A stretch of 64,000 nucleotides of DNA. It comes from Melanocharis versteri. Its lineage: Eukaryota > Chordata > Aves > Passeriformes > Melanocharitidae. The position numbers were made by a program, and so were the translations under genes. Shown here piece by piece: positions 27,001 to 37,725 of this stretch. The DNA lies in the NCBI GenBank assembly GCA_013397845.1, contig VZTG01006037.1:458844-522843 (forward strand), written 5' to 3'. Below the pieces are notes generated by a model. That model was not told the DNA's origin. It ran no database searches and saw only the letters and a program-made list of their open reading frames with translations. Every line of letters starts with the position of its first letter. Position 1 is the first letter of the stretch.

Positions 27001-28149
27001 GTCTCCTAGTTCTTTTTTATGCCCTGGCACCCCTGATACTCCGCACTGCAACCCTGCAGTCCAGTCCACCCATATCCTACCAGCAAGCAGCAGAGTGGGA
27101 GATGGTACCTGTCTAGGAAAGCACAAAGGCAAAGTGCAGGTTCACCCCGCCTTGGGTGATGGCAGCTGAACACCCCTTTTCACACTGGGGCGTAACTTCT
27201 TGGTGGCTTCAAGTTAACTGCAAGTTGTCCCTTGCAGTCAGGTCACTGCAGCCATCTCCTACAGGCTGTAGCTGCAGCCCAGAGCAGCTGTGACACGTGA
27301 ACAGCAGCTGGTGGGAGGCACAGAGGTCTGACAGCTCCATGAATCGGGCAGCCCTGAGCACACCAGAGCTGGGAATAAGGCCCCTTCTCTGTCACCACTC
27401 TGAAATGGAGGTCCATTTTTCCAAAAAATCCACAGATGAAGCTGTGGTTATATCAATGCCTCCAGTTCCCCCTGCAAAACACACCCTGAGCACATGCAGC
27501 AGCTCTGCTGCCTAGGGCAGTGCAGACCTCAAGGCCCCCAGCAGCTGGGAAAAAAGGTTTATCCAGCCAGGGGGCCCAGTGGGGACTGACCTCCCCAGAG
27601 AAGAGCAGCTCCCTTGGATGTCCTTCTCCTGGGTGAAAAACCTTTTCCCTGTAGTCATTTACAATGTGAACACTGTTTCTGTCTATTCCTTCTCCCCACA
27701 GAAAATCCCTGCTTTTAACAAAGACTTGAAAAGGGAGAGAGAAAAGGGCTGGACATGTCAAAGGCTACTATTATTACTGCCTCCTTGTGACAAGCACACA
27801 GGAAGGTGGCTGCTTAAATTTCTAAGACAGACAGACAATGATAGGGAGCAGATGGATGGACGGGCTCCTGCTGGGAGCAGACAATGAATTTCATTTTGTT
27901 ACAGCACATCTACTGCAGAAGGGGGATGATACTGCAGTATGTGTGCCAAGTTCCCTTCACTGGAATGGATCCTGCACAGACCAGACTCGCACACAGCAGA
28001 GATTTTATATATTAAACAGGAAAGAAAAAGGGCTGACTTACAGCTTTTGTCTTCAAAATCCATTCACAGTGAAAACCTAACGGGAAAAGGAAGACTGTCC
28101 CACTTTTTGCAGCGCCAGGAGATGCTTTCGATATAACCAGTCCCTCAAG

Positions 28150-28470
28150 ACGCTTCACAGGTTTGCACAGAAATTGCTTTTCTCGTCAGCGGAGCACGAG
28201 CGCTCATTGAGCGAAAGTTGGGAGCGCCGAGCAGCCACGGCGGCTGGCAGCCGGCACGGGAGGCACCTCCGGCAGGGACACCCCGTCCCCAGCCTCCCCT
28301 CCCTCCCTCCCCGAGCAGCCGATCGTGCCCCTCCGAGCTGTGCCGAGCTCGGAGAAGCCTCGAGGCTGCAGCCCTCACGTTTTCCAGCAGTCCCCTCGCT
28401 GTCACAGCCGCCATCCCCTGCTGTCCCCTTCCTCCCCGATCCATCACATCCAGCCACCTGCAGTCAAGGT
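28150..28470 (+). promoter_or_regulatory. CpG island, candidate promoter with first exon
   Basis: By eye about 23 CpGs fall within roughly 265 bases (28,188-28,450), in a GC-rich segment flanked by CpG-poor DNA. In vertebrates such islands mark promoters. The island ends at AAG|GTGAGA, a near-consensus 5' splice site with GT at 28,469-28,470, so a plus-strand first exon ending at 28,468 is plausible. Frames are open on both strands across the island (about 101 codons on plus, 128 on minus), but neither product is recognised and GC-rich DNA lacks stops by chance. The gene it would serve, coding or long non-coding, is unknown. A bidirectional promoter is possible. Confidence 0.55.
28296..28312 (-). 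promoter_or_regulatory. G-quadruplex motif in the CpG island
   Basis: The plus strand reads CCCCTCCCTCCCTCCCC, so the minus strand has four guanine runs of at least three separated by single-base loops. This is the most stable class of intramolecular quadruplex motif and is common near vertebrate transcription starts. The C-rich strand could form an i-motif or bind Sp/KLF-type factors. The motif is seen directly, and any function is inferred. Confidence 0.75.
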
Positions 28471-31400
28471 GAGATGTGAGTGACACAGGGAAAGGGGGAG
28501 GGAGGGCGTTTGCTTGAGTCATCCCAGGCACTGCAAGGCCTCTTAAATTATGTTGCCGGTTTGAAAATGGGTTTAGAGCCTTTCCATGGTAAATTTGAGT
28601 CTAAGCACGCTGCTTTCGCTGTCTCTGAAATACGGTGTGTACACACACATAAATATCTCCAGGCTGCAAGCAAGCCCATCCATCCCCGTCCCGGGGCTGC
28701 CTATTAGCTCCAATATCCTGGCATGTAGCCTAAAGACCTTTCAAGGGATGCATTTGGGAATGATTGGTTATTATCTATAAGAAAGATAATTCCCTGGGCT
28801 GGGGGAGGCAACCCAGCAATGAAGACTAACATAATCCACCTTTGCCTGCTTTTCGGCTTCAGGATGTTTCCTAAATGACATTCTTGCACTGCACAGAGAT
28901 GGGGAGTGCTCCTGACCAGTGCCTAATCTGGAGAGCACCTCATCCTCATCATGGCCAGCTAGACTGTCCTGTTGAGGCTGTTACTCCTCATATAAAAGCC
29001 CTTTAAGCACTAGAGTTTCTTTTCCATGTGTTTTGTGCTATTAGGATGCAAATCACCTGTGTCCCCCCTCAAACCTTAGAACCACATCCATCTCCCACTG
29101 CAGCCCTTGCAATGTCACTGATTGCCCCTGGCACTGGAGGCTTTCTAAGTCTCAGTACTTAGGACCAGCTAAATATCAGCTCTGTGACTCTCAGAGTATT
29201 CCGTGTCATTTAAAATATAAAAAATAAAATAAAAAGGAGAGCGCTGTCCTCAGCGTAAATGGTTAACTCCTTCAGCTCTGGAAAGTATTTTAATATTAAG
29301 GCAACCCATTCTAATAAGCCCAGAAATGCAAAAGTGTCTAAGGCTGAAGGCAAGATGTGGGAGGGTACAGAGGTAAGGAAATTAGCATGGAGCCCCTCCT
29401 GAATTCTTTTGCAACCTTTTCCAAGCAAGACTGATCCCTTCCCTTCCCAAGAAAGGTCTAGCCCTTATTTTCAAGTCCCCAGACCAATGCACGTTGCAGT
29501 ATTTGAAATCTGCATCCCAGTCCCCTAATCTGGCCAGCCTGGGAACGGTAGCTCCTGCTCCTGACTCCCAGTGGTGAAGTTAACAGGGTGCTTTCTACAG
29601 GGAGTACCTGAGGGGGATGAGCTCAGAGATGCACTAACAGCTCTGTCATCCCGCAGTGTGAGACACCAGAGACTGGGCATTCCCTGGAAGGCTCCCTCCA
29701 CGGCACCGTGAGCGCTGAGCAGCCCCGGGCTGAACCCTGAGATCTTGGCTGGCCCCTTTGCAGGGAGGGGGTGCAGGCCTGCGCTCTCAGCTCCCTGCAG
29801 ACACATCTCAGGGAGCACCTGCAGAGGCAGTCTCAGCTAGGATGGATCTGGTGGCCACCACTGTGAGCTCCCCACTCGAGTGATAGCCTGCACACCCCCC
29901 AGTTTAATTACCAGCAGGTACATTGCTCTTCAGAGACCAAAGGCAGCTGCTCAGCTGCTAATGGCAGGGACTGCTCTGGTTTGCAACAGAGCTGAGTACT
30001 CCATGTGCACATCCTTTGAGCACGTCCTATTTCCCATGTCTTCGTCCACATTCCTGAAGAAATCTAACAGACACTGAGTATCAACATCTAAAACAGCAGA
30101 AGGTCCATAGCTCCTCAAAAATATTTGCTCTCCTTTTCCTTCATACATTACCTGATCATTTGATCCCACTTTTGCTTTGTAATAAAGAGAATAAGGACAA
30201 TGTTAAAGAAATGAGATGTGACGAGTGACCTTCCCTATAAACTCCATAGGCAGAAAATGAGGTTGAGCAGTAAATTAGAAAGTACCTGTCAGAGCTGCCC
30301 TTCCAGATCACTTGGAACCACGAGGGAGGAATTGCAGCAATCACCATGGCAATTCTGCAGACTCTGTTTCGTATTGACCTTAAGGTACTACTGAGTGGAT
30401 AGTGCTAGAAGTGAAAATGGGTATGGATGGAGTGGAACCATATGTACTGTCACTGATTACCCTTCCTAAAGAGACTCTGAGACTCAATGGGGAAAAAAAA
30501 TCTTGCTTTTTTTAGTGGTAGTGACCCCTAAGGACAGGAGTGCCTGGATCCTCCCAGTACTTCTCCTTCTCACTAGAATGACAGAGGAGTTTGGTGTAAC
30601 CTTGCAAGTAAAATCTTCTACAAGACATCCATCACCAGTCAGTTTTAGCTGTCAAATTACAGTAGGTGCCTCACATTTCCATGCACAGCAACTATTTCCA
30701 TAAAAGAATTAGAATACATGAACTGAAGTTGCAACACTGTTTGACTTTTGGAAGGTTTTTTTTTAATTTTCTTGCTCGGCACAAAGATCTTTTAACTTGC
30801 AAGTTGAAGCAATTTATCTTCATGATGCCACCTGCTGACCACAGGGAAAAGGTCACTGCTGTTACCAATGACAGCATCCCAGCAGAACGTCCTCTCTTAG
30901 CATTTCTCCTCCTTCTTTCCCTCTTTCAAGAGAAGGTCAAGCATCACCTCTCCTCCAGGGAGGAGTGACTTCTAACATATCCTCTTTGCATTAGGAGCAG
31001 TTAATGGAAATGGTAATAAATCACCCTTCATGTTCTCACACAGACAGTTACAGCGAGCAAAGACCATCTGCCTGTCTGGACTCCCATGAGGAGCCATAAG
31101 ATAAGGGCCAAAAATCATCTTCTTCACACAAACCTCAATTTTTAATCCACAGCATGACTAAAACTCACAGTCCAAGCCTCTTTCATTCCTGTCCTGGAGG
31201 AGGTGCTGGTGGAATCTTTTGTGTGGCATTGTTAGCTCTGTTGTAGCCGTGTGTCACTGCTCTGGACAGAGTCACTGCACTCCATAATCTCACAGACCCA
31301 AACAGGACTGTAAAGAACTTATGATCTCAGTGTGAAGGACAACGTGGGAGTGGGAAAACCCATGTCAAATGGTTGTCTGAGATCACAATGCAAGGCCACA

Positions 31401-34400
31401 GCTCAGCTGGACACAGCCACACCAACCCACAGCTGCGTCACTGCCCAGCCCCAGGACGCACTGCCACCCCCAGACTGCAAAGCTCGTCAGCTTTCCTGGA
31501 CTTAGACCTGTAACAGGGTGTGGGGGGGAGTATGGAACAGTCCCTGCCTCTGCAAGGAGGTGAAGAATAGGATTATCCTGTCCACACAAAGATTGTACAG
31601 GAACACAGGGCAAGAAGAGAGGGAGTGATAAAGGTGAGCTACATCCAGTCCCTGCTTCCTTTTCAGCCACATTTTGAACTCAACGGAAAATACAGAAGAC
31701 AAATTCAGGTGCCTGGTGAAATGGAGGAAATGTGCAAACATTTTAAAGTCTCCGACAAAGAGCAGTGATGGTAGTGCTGTACAGGTGACAGCTGTGGAGC
31801 TCTGTTAAAGAATTTCCTTTTCTCTCAGGCATTAATGGATGCCACAGAACGGCAGCACAACATATTTGAAACCCCTTATGACTGTTCATTTCATTTTTTA
31901 AGCAAAGCTGGTGGTACTTGTATTTTATCAACTCATTTTTGTTATTTTAAGTCATTCCACTTACAAGGTATGTGGCATGAAACAAGAAGCACATAGGCTT
32001 AGGTGAAGGCATATTTAAATAGGTTGTGTTTAAATAGCATCTAAGTAGGTGACAGGTTGTACTCAACATGTTTAAATAGGCTATTTACTTTTTTTCAAGT
32101 TTAGCACTTAATCAAATGGTTTGCTTGGCAAGTATAGAATAAGCGTCCCAAGGCAATAGGAGTCAGACAGAAAGTAGAAAGATTGCCTTTTCTGGTGCTT
32201 CTGTGGTGCTAGAATTGCACACAGATTTTTCACACACACATTGGCCATTCAAGGAAATTAGGAACCTCATCCGTCCTCACATGCTTCCTTGCTTGCTTTG
32301 TTTCTTTCTTTATTTATTTTTATGTGGCAAACCATTTGGAAAGCCAGCTTCTAGCCGAGCACATCCATCCCTTGGCCACTGGAGCCATCCTGCAGCCCTG
32401 GTGTCGCTGCCTGCTCACAGCCCAGGCACAGCACAGCCTTACAGAACCTGTCCTTCAGCTTCATCACCGCCCTGCTGCACTGAGGAATGCAGAGCAAACA
32501 TTAATATTGCTTCTGCATTCCCGATTTACATATATTTCTGATGCAGACCGACTTCATTCAGGAAGAGGAGACTCAAATATTGAGAAGCATCAAGGCTATT
32601 AGGATCTCTATATCCCACATCAAACAAGCTCTCCCAAGATTTCAGCTCATCAGGAATTGCATCATCATACATTAGTGCACCCTACCCCTTCTTTGCCAGA
32701 AGTGTTCACAGACTTATCAGTTACCTTCGTGTTTATCTGCCAGCACACTGAAAAATGTGGAATTTTAGAAAATTAGTTTCTAAGCAACACCAGCAAGCGA
32801 ACAGTGAACTAGCTTTAAAGAGAGACCTCAGTTGTAGGGTGATGACTAGAAGTGATCACTGACCGGCAAAAAAACCCCATATTTCTTTCCTTTTCCTGAC
32901 CGTTCCCAGAATTCTTTGAGACTGGACTGGCATATGAAGAGTAAATCAGGGTGGGGGAAGACCAATACAGATTTGCCTTTCAAAAATATTGGAATTAAAA
33001 GTTATTGGACATTGGTTCCTGCTGAGGTCTCCTGAACTCTTTATTAGATATTTCATCACCTCTACATGTCTAAGACCAGATGACCTGGTGAAGTTACAAT
33101 TCCTCATTCTGCTCTTTTCTAATATTTTTCTTTCCTTAAATACAGAAGAAGGGTGCTGTGGGAAAATTTAAAAAAAAAAATTCTTTGTGATTTTCAGTAT
33201 GTACCATGAAAATAAAAAGAACTGGTCCACTGATACAGCAGAGTTTGATAATTCCTCTGTTTCCTCTTTCCTTTTAGGAGCTCTCTGTCATACTCAAAAA
33301 AAGTTGTTGCCTTCCTATCAGTTCCCAATCCTTTCTTTCCCTGACATCCCATGTTTAATGGCACAGCTGCGACTCCAGGCTGAAGAAGAGGCAGGAGGGA
33401 TATTTTGACTTACTAACCAAATAGGCAATTTTACTGTGAACAGCCTGATTTGTTTTCCTTTGTGTCTATAAGAAACCAATGAATAATCTGCTGTGTTCAC
33501 TTCCACCAAGCTTTGAGGGTTGATGTAGGTTTCCTCTTGCTTTCCTTGAGTTGCTTTAAGGGCTTATACTAAAATAATGAGGCATTTTAAAAAATTTTCA
33601 ATCTACCTGAACTCATCCATTTCAGACGCTTACCTAACTGTGTCCCTTTGATCCCCTCTCACTGGGAGGGGAAGTGAATTTGAAAGACAATAGAACTTTT
33701 TTTTAAAAAAAAAGTTATTTTCTGAGGCCAACTCACTTTATGTCCCACTTTGTGGAGAAACAGCCTCTAAAATGGCAGATAAAAGCCTGAGCTTCCTGTC
33801 TCACTTGGGGAATTCTGGTTTTATAGCTGCATTATAAATACTTTTTCTTATTTTAAAACATGTGAAAGATATCAAAGAGACACAGCCAGTCCCACTCCCT
33901 GTGGCAGAAATACAGTCAGTAAACAGAATCTTTCCATGGACTAAAACAAGAGCTCCGCAGCATCTTGGGCACTCAAGGCACCAGGAGGAAAGCAAACCCT
34001 GTCTCAGCACTGCCACACCCTGTGGCTCTGGATGAGCCCTTCCCCTTCCTGTTCCTTGGTTTTATCTGCTTAATCCACATTGCTGTAATTCTCAGTTTCA
34101 GCAAGATACCTATACAATAAATTTATAGAAAAGGTTGGCTTTAACTTCTGATAATGCCTTCAGATGTCTTCAGAAACACCTTTTGTAAACATCCCTCTCC
34201 ACAGAGTCTGGCTCTGTGGCTTTTCTTTGCCTTTGGGAAGCTTACCCCTGCTCCTGCATGCAGGCTTTGATCCCATCATCATTCCTCCTCTCCAGGCTTT
34301 GCCTGTCCTTCCTCTTGCACAGAAAGGGCTTAGAAAAAGAGACAGCACCTCTCCTGAAGCTGCAGTTCAGCCTGAAGATCTCTCTAAGGCAAGAGACTGA

Positions 34401-37400
34401 GTGAGAGCTGGGGAGAACGCCCTGGTCTTCCCCCCTGCTCAGTTCCCCCATCCAGGAGGGGTGTAGGTGCCATCATCCTGCCCTTGCTGCCACCCCCAGC
34501 CCTCGGTGCCCATCACAGCACCCTGCAGGTGGTGACACCTTTCCCCTGGCCGTGGAGGCAGGTGATGCTGTGCCACACGGCAGGGGCAGGGCGTTGCTTT
34601 GCTCCGCTGCTCAGAGCCTGCAGCACCCTGGAAGCGCAGTTTGTGGAGCTGCCCTTGGAAGGTGAACGAGGCAGAGCTGCTGTTTGCCAGCACCTCTTGT
34701 GAGGCACCTCCTTTAGTCTGAGCCGCTGGACAGTTTAAGAGCTATTGGACGTGGGGCCAGGTTTTGGCAGGGCTGCTGCTGCTCAGGCCATAATCTCTCC
34801 ACCTCTCATTTATTCTCATTTGCTCCAGCCAGCAGCTCTCATGACAACTCTGTGGCAGCACATCCTTCAAAGGCCAGCAGCCAGATAAACAAACTGGACT
34901 ACCAGATATTTCAGCAACACGTCTCAGCCAAGGAAGGAAAGCCCTTGAGTCCTTACAACAAGGCAAGAGAAGGTAAAACTGCCTTCCTCCCTGCGAAGCT
35001 TTGGCCCTTGAAGGGAGTTGCCACCTCAGAGAGGAGTCAGGATATTTGGGATTGCCTGGAGAGGAAGGAGTGGAGCAGGGTGAGCAAGGGTAAGCAGTAG
35101 GAAAATGATGACATTGTAGGAAAACAGAAAAAAAAAAATAGAGCTAAATAGCAGGGGAAATTCCCTTTTCCAGCCCAGCTGTTAGATCAGCATGAGGCAA
35201 GGAGAGAAGAAGCAGCAGCAGTGGAGAGTTAGGTGAACAAGCACTGCATTCCAAGCTGCTGGGGAGGCTCATACAAACACACCTCAGGATTTATTCTTGC
35301 TGCAAGTTCTGCAATTAAAGCGTGAGGCTTCCCCAGTGAAAGCTGCCAGCGTCATCTGCCGTGATTTAAATTCCAGAATCCTCTTCAGGCGGGTGTGATC
35401 AGTGACCGAGGCAAGTCTTTGTTTGCATAGTTGTCTCACTGCACTCAGCTCTTGCTGCTGCAGGGCTCCTCCCTTCCCTGGGCATCTCAGTGACACAGTG
35501 CAGAAATTAGGAGATGTGTTATGGCTTTGCAATATAATGCATGCCTGATTACCAAGCAAATTTGGCCTTGGTGTTAAGGTAACCAAAGCACTATAAATTG
35601 CTTGGTGAAGGATAAGTCCTTTTTACTGCAAAGCATGGGTGTTCAGATGTATTTGTCCCAGTTTAATTAGTTTTCAAAAGTGGGTTTAAATGTGATTTGA
35701 GCCTCCAAACTGCTGGGGAAGCCAAATATTTTATCTCTGTGCTATGTGACAACAAATAACCTTAATGCCTATTCTTCCACACAGTACCCACTTTCTCAGG
35801 GCCAAGCAAGCACTGTATTTATGTTACGGATTGAAACAACAGTTTAGTCCAGCACTTGGATCTACAGGATCTACCGGAGAGCCATCAGTCCTGTTCAGCT
35901 CCATCTCCCAGCCAGGACATGCCTGCCACCCTCAGTGACAGCTGCACCTCCCTCCCGGGAGAGACGAGACCTTTAGGATGGCAATGCAGACTTGGGCACT
36001 TGTCCAGACCCGTCCATTACTCCCTCCGGACCACAGGGCAGCTCTGTGTGATCCCCATGACACACTGGGGGGAAATGATGATAAAGGACAAGTTGCTGCT
36101 GCCCTCAGGGACACCCTTCCTGCAGGCAGAGCACAGCTCACAGGGATCTCCTGACGCTGCCAGGGAGAGCTGCAGAGCTGCACACTTGTACTCCCAGGCA
36201 TGTCTCAGCAGTGGGATTTTGATGGGGTGGGAAGTACCTCTGATCAAGCCCATTATTCTCCCAATTTCATTATCTAATGGTCCCTGGCTGTGCAGCAGCT
36301 GTATACAGAGTTTGGGGCTGATTTAATTTGCCAGAGATTTCATCTGGGTAGCTGCAAGCGCAGGGCTGTGATTTCTATGACGTGGCACAGCAGCAGCTGC
36401 TCAGCCCCAGCTCTGAGATGGCTCTAGCCCAAAAGAAATATGAGGTGCTCATTTACATCAGTTGCAGTTTTGCTTTGGAAAGAAAATAAATTCAACTAAT
36501 AAAGCAGGACAAATCCCTCTGACACATGCACAGAAACAGCTGCCTAGGAAAAAATGGCAGCTGTATGGGATTGTGAAAGAATAGGAAATATTTCCATGGA
36601 TTGGTAAGGTTAGTCTGCTGCTCCTTAAAAAAAAGTCAAATTAGGTCATTCTGGTAGAAAATACTTATATTCTAGGTAACCAAAGCACTTTGGCTGTGTG
36701 TCACTGTTCTGACCCACAAGAGCACCCACACAGAGGCATATGTGGACACAAGTGCACCTTTAGGGGCTAATTCTGACCCGGTTCCACCCTCTGATTTGTG
36801 TAGCAAGCAGCTAAAGATGAGCCAGTTCATTCCTTCTCTCAAACTCCAGAGGCAGCTCCCTGCCAGCCCCAGACAGACGTGTCTGAGCACCCGTGCCATC
36901 CCAAAGGTCTGACCTGGGCAATCCAGGTAAATAGTCCTTGGTCCTCTGGCTGTAACCTCCACTGAGGGCAGGCACACTAAATCCCTGGCTTTCCTCATCC
37001 CTGGCTTTCAAAACTCTCTGCAGAGGTCTGCAGGATCGTGGATTTCATTTTAAAAGAGAGAGAAACTGAGGCACAGCTTTAGTGTCCCCGAGGATATGTG
37101 ACAGTAAGGAGCTCAGATCACAGTCAATAGCCTTCAGCACACTGTGCAACAGCAGCTCACAAAGAACAGCTCAGAGCACCAGGTATTAATTCAGCCCTGC
37201 TGACTTTTCTGTCCTTATTTTTCTGACCTCCCTGAATCCCTCAGCCAAGCCCTTATCACTCCTGCCTCAGCTCCCTCTGAGCCTGAAGCAGGTCAGGAGG
37301 AAAAAAAGATTTATTTCTTGGTGGGGCTGTGAGAAGAGGGGGAAAGACAAGAGGAAAACAAAGAGGTCTTAGTTTGGAACTGTTCAGCCTTTCCTTCTAT

Positions 37401-37589
37401 ATTTGAAATTATTTTTTCATGTTTTCATTGTTTCCAGTTTCTGGGGAGGTCACCCCTCATGAGATTACCTTCAAGTGAATCAGCAGAGGGTGAAGGGTCT
37501 TTTGAGGGGCTTTGGAGAGAAATGAAGGAGGGGCTGTGGAGTTAGAGATGTGACAGCTTTCACCAGACCACCTAAAAATCCCAGAGTCA
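28471..37589. other. Non-coding sequence, no gene recognised
   Basis: About 9 kb downstream of the CpG island with no recognised exon. If the island drives a plus-strand transcript, this would be its first intron or later part. The one splice-flanked open segment I noticed is 34,829-34,972, listed separately. Several GC-richer patches (for example 34,430-34,700 and 35,870-36,200) carry longer chance frames without domains. Confidence 0.5.
34829..34972 (+). other. Candidate cassette exon, unrecognised product
   Basis: A long pyrimidine-rich tract ends in CTCCAG at 34,823-34,828. An open 144-base segment follows, and then AAG|GTAAAA with GT at 34,973-34,974. The segment is exactly 48 codons, so skipping it would keep frame. 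In the open frame it reads SSSHDNSVAAHP and onward, hydrophilic with lysine, glutamine and serine, and the frame stays open beyond the donor to 35,100. I recognise no domain. AG...GT pairs around short open frames arise often by chance, and the donor deviates at positions +4 and +5. Confidence 0.15.
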
Positions 37590-37725
37590 TAGGAGGTTAG
37601 CTCAGTTGGTCAGAGCATGGTAATAACACCAAAGCCGTGTGTTCGATCCAGGCTGTGCACTTAACGGTAGGACTCGATGATCCTTTTGGGTCCCTTCCAA
37701 CTGAGAATATTCTTTGATTCTGTGA
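37590..37725 (+). mobile_element. SINE with tRNA-Ile-like head and CR1-type tail (TguSINE1-like)
   Basis: The 5' part resembles a tRNA-Ile gene: an A box TAGCTCAGTTGG near 37,598-37,609 and a B box GTTCGATCC near 37,642-37,650. The stem 'cagagcatgg..aataacacc' matches the tRNA-Ile(AAT) anticodon region but lacks about three bases there, so it cannot be a working tRNA. The 3' part (gactcgatgatccttttggg, then tcccttccaac and ttctttgattctgtga) matches the CR1 3' terminus, which lets such SINEs borrow CR1 reverse transcriptase. This architecture is that of TguSINE1, described from zebra finch and other songbirds. No clear target-site duplication was found. Confidence 0.8.

Larger units (their letters stand above)
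17181..28149. other. Non-coding sequence, no gene recognised
   Basis: About 11 kb without a recognised exon or RNA gene. It contains a T/G-only tract (18,548-18,647), an alternating purine-pyrimidine tract (24,012-24,046) and AT-rich blocks at 17,560-18,190 and 22,320-22,680 that may be conserved non-coding DNA. Short frames on both strands have no recognisable products. Confidence 0.55.

Noticed and set aside
37590..37665. Functional tRNA-Ile gene
   Set aside because: Bases are missing in the anticodon region, the acceptor stem is not formed, and the sequence continues into a CR1-type tail, so it is a SINE head.
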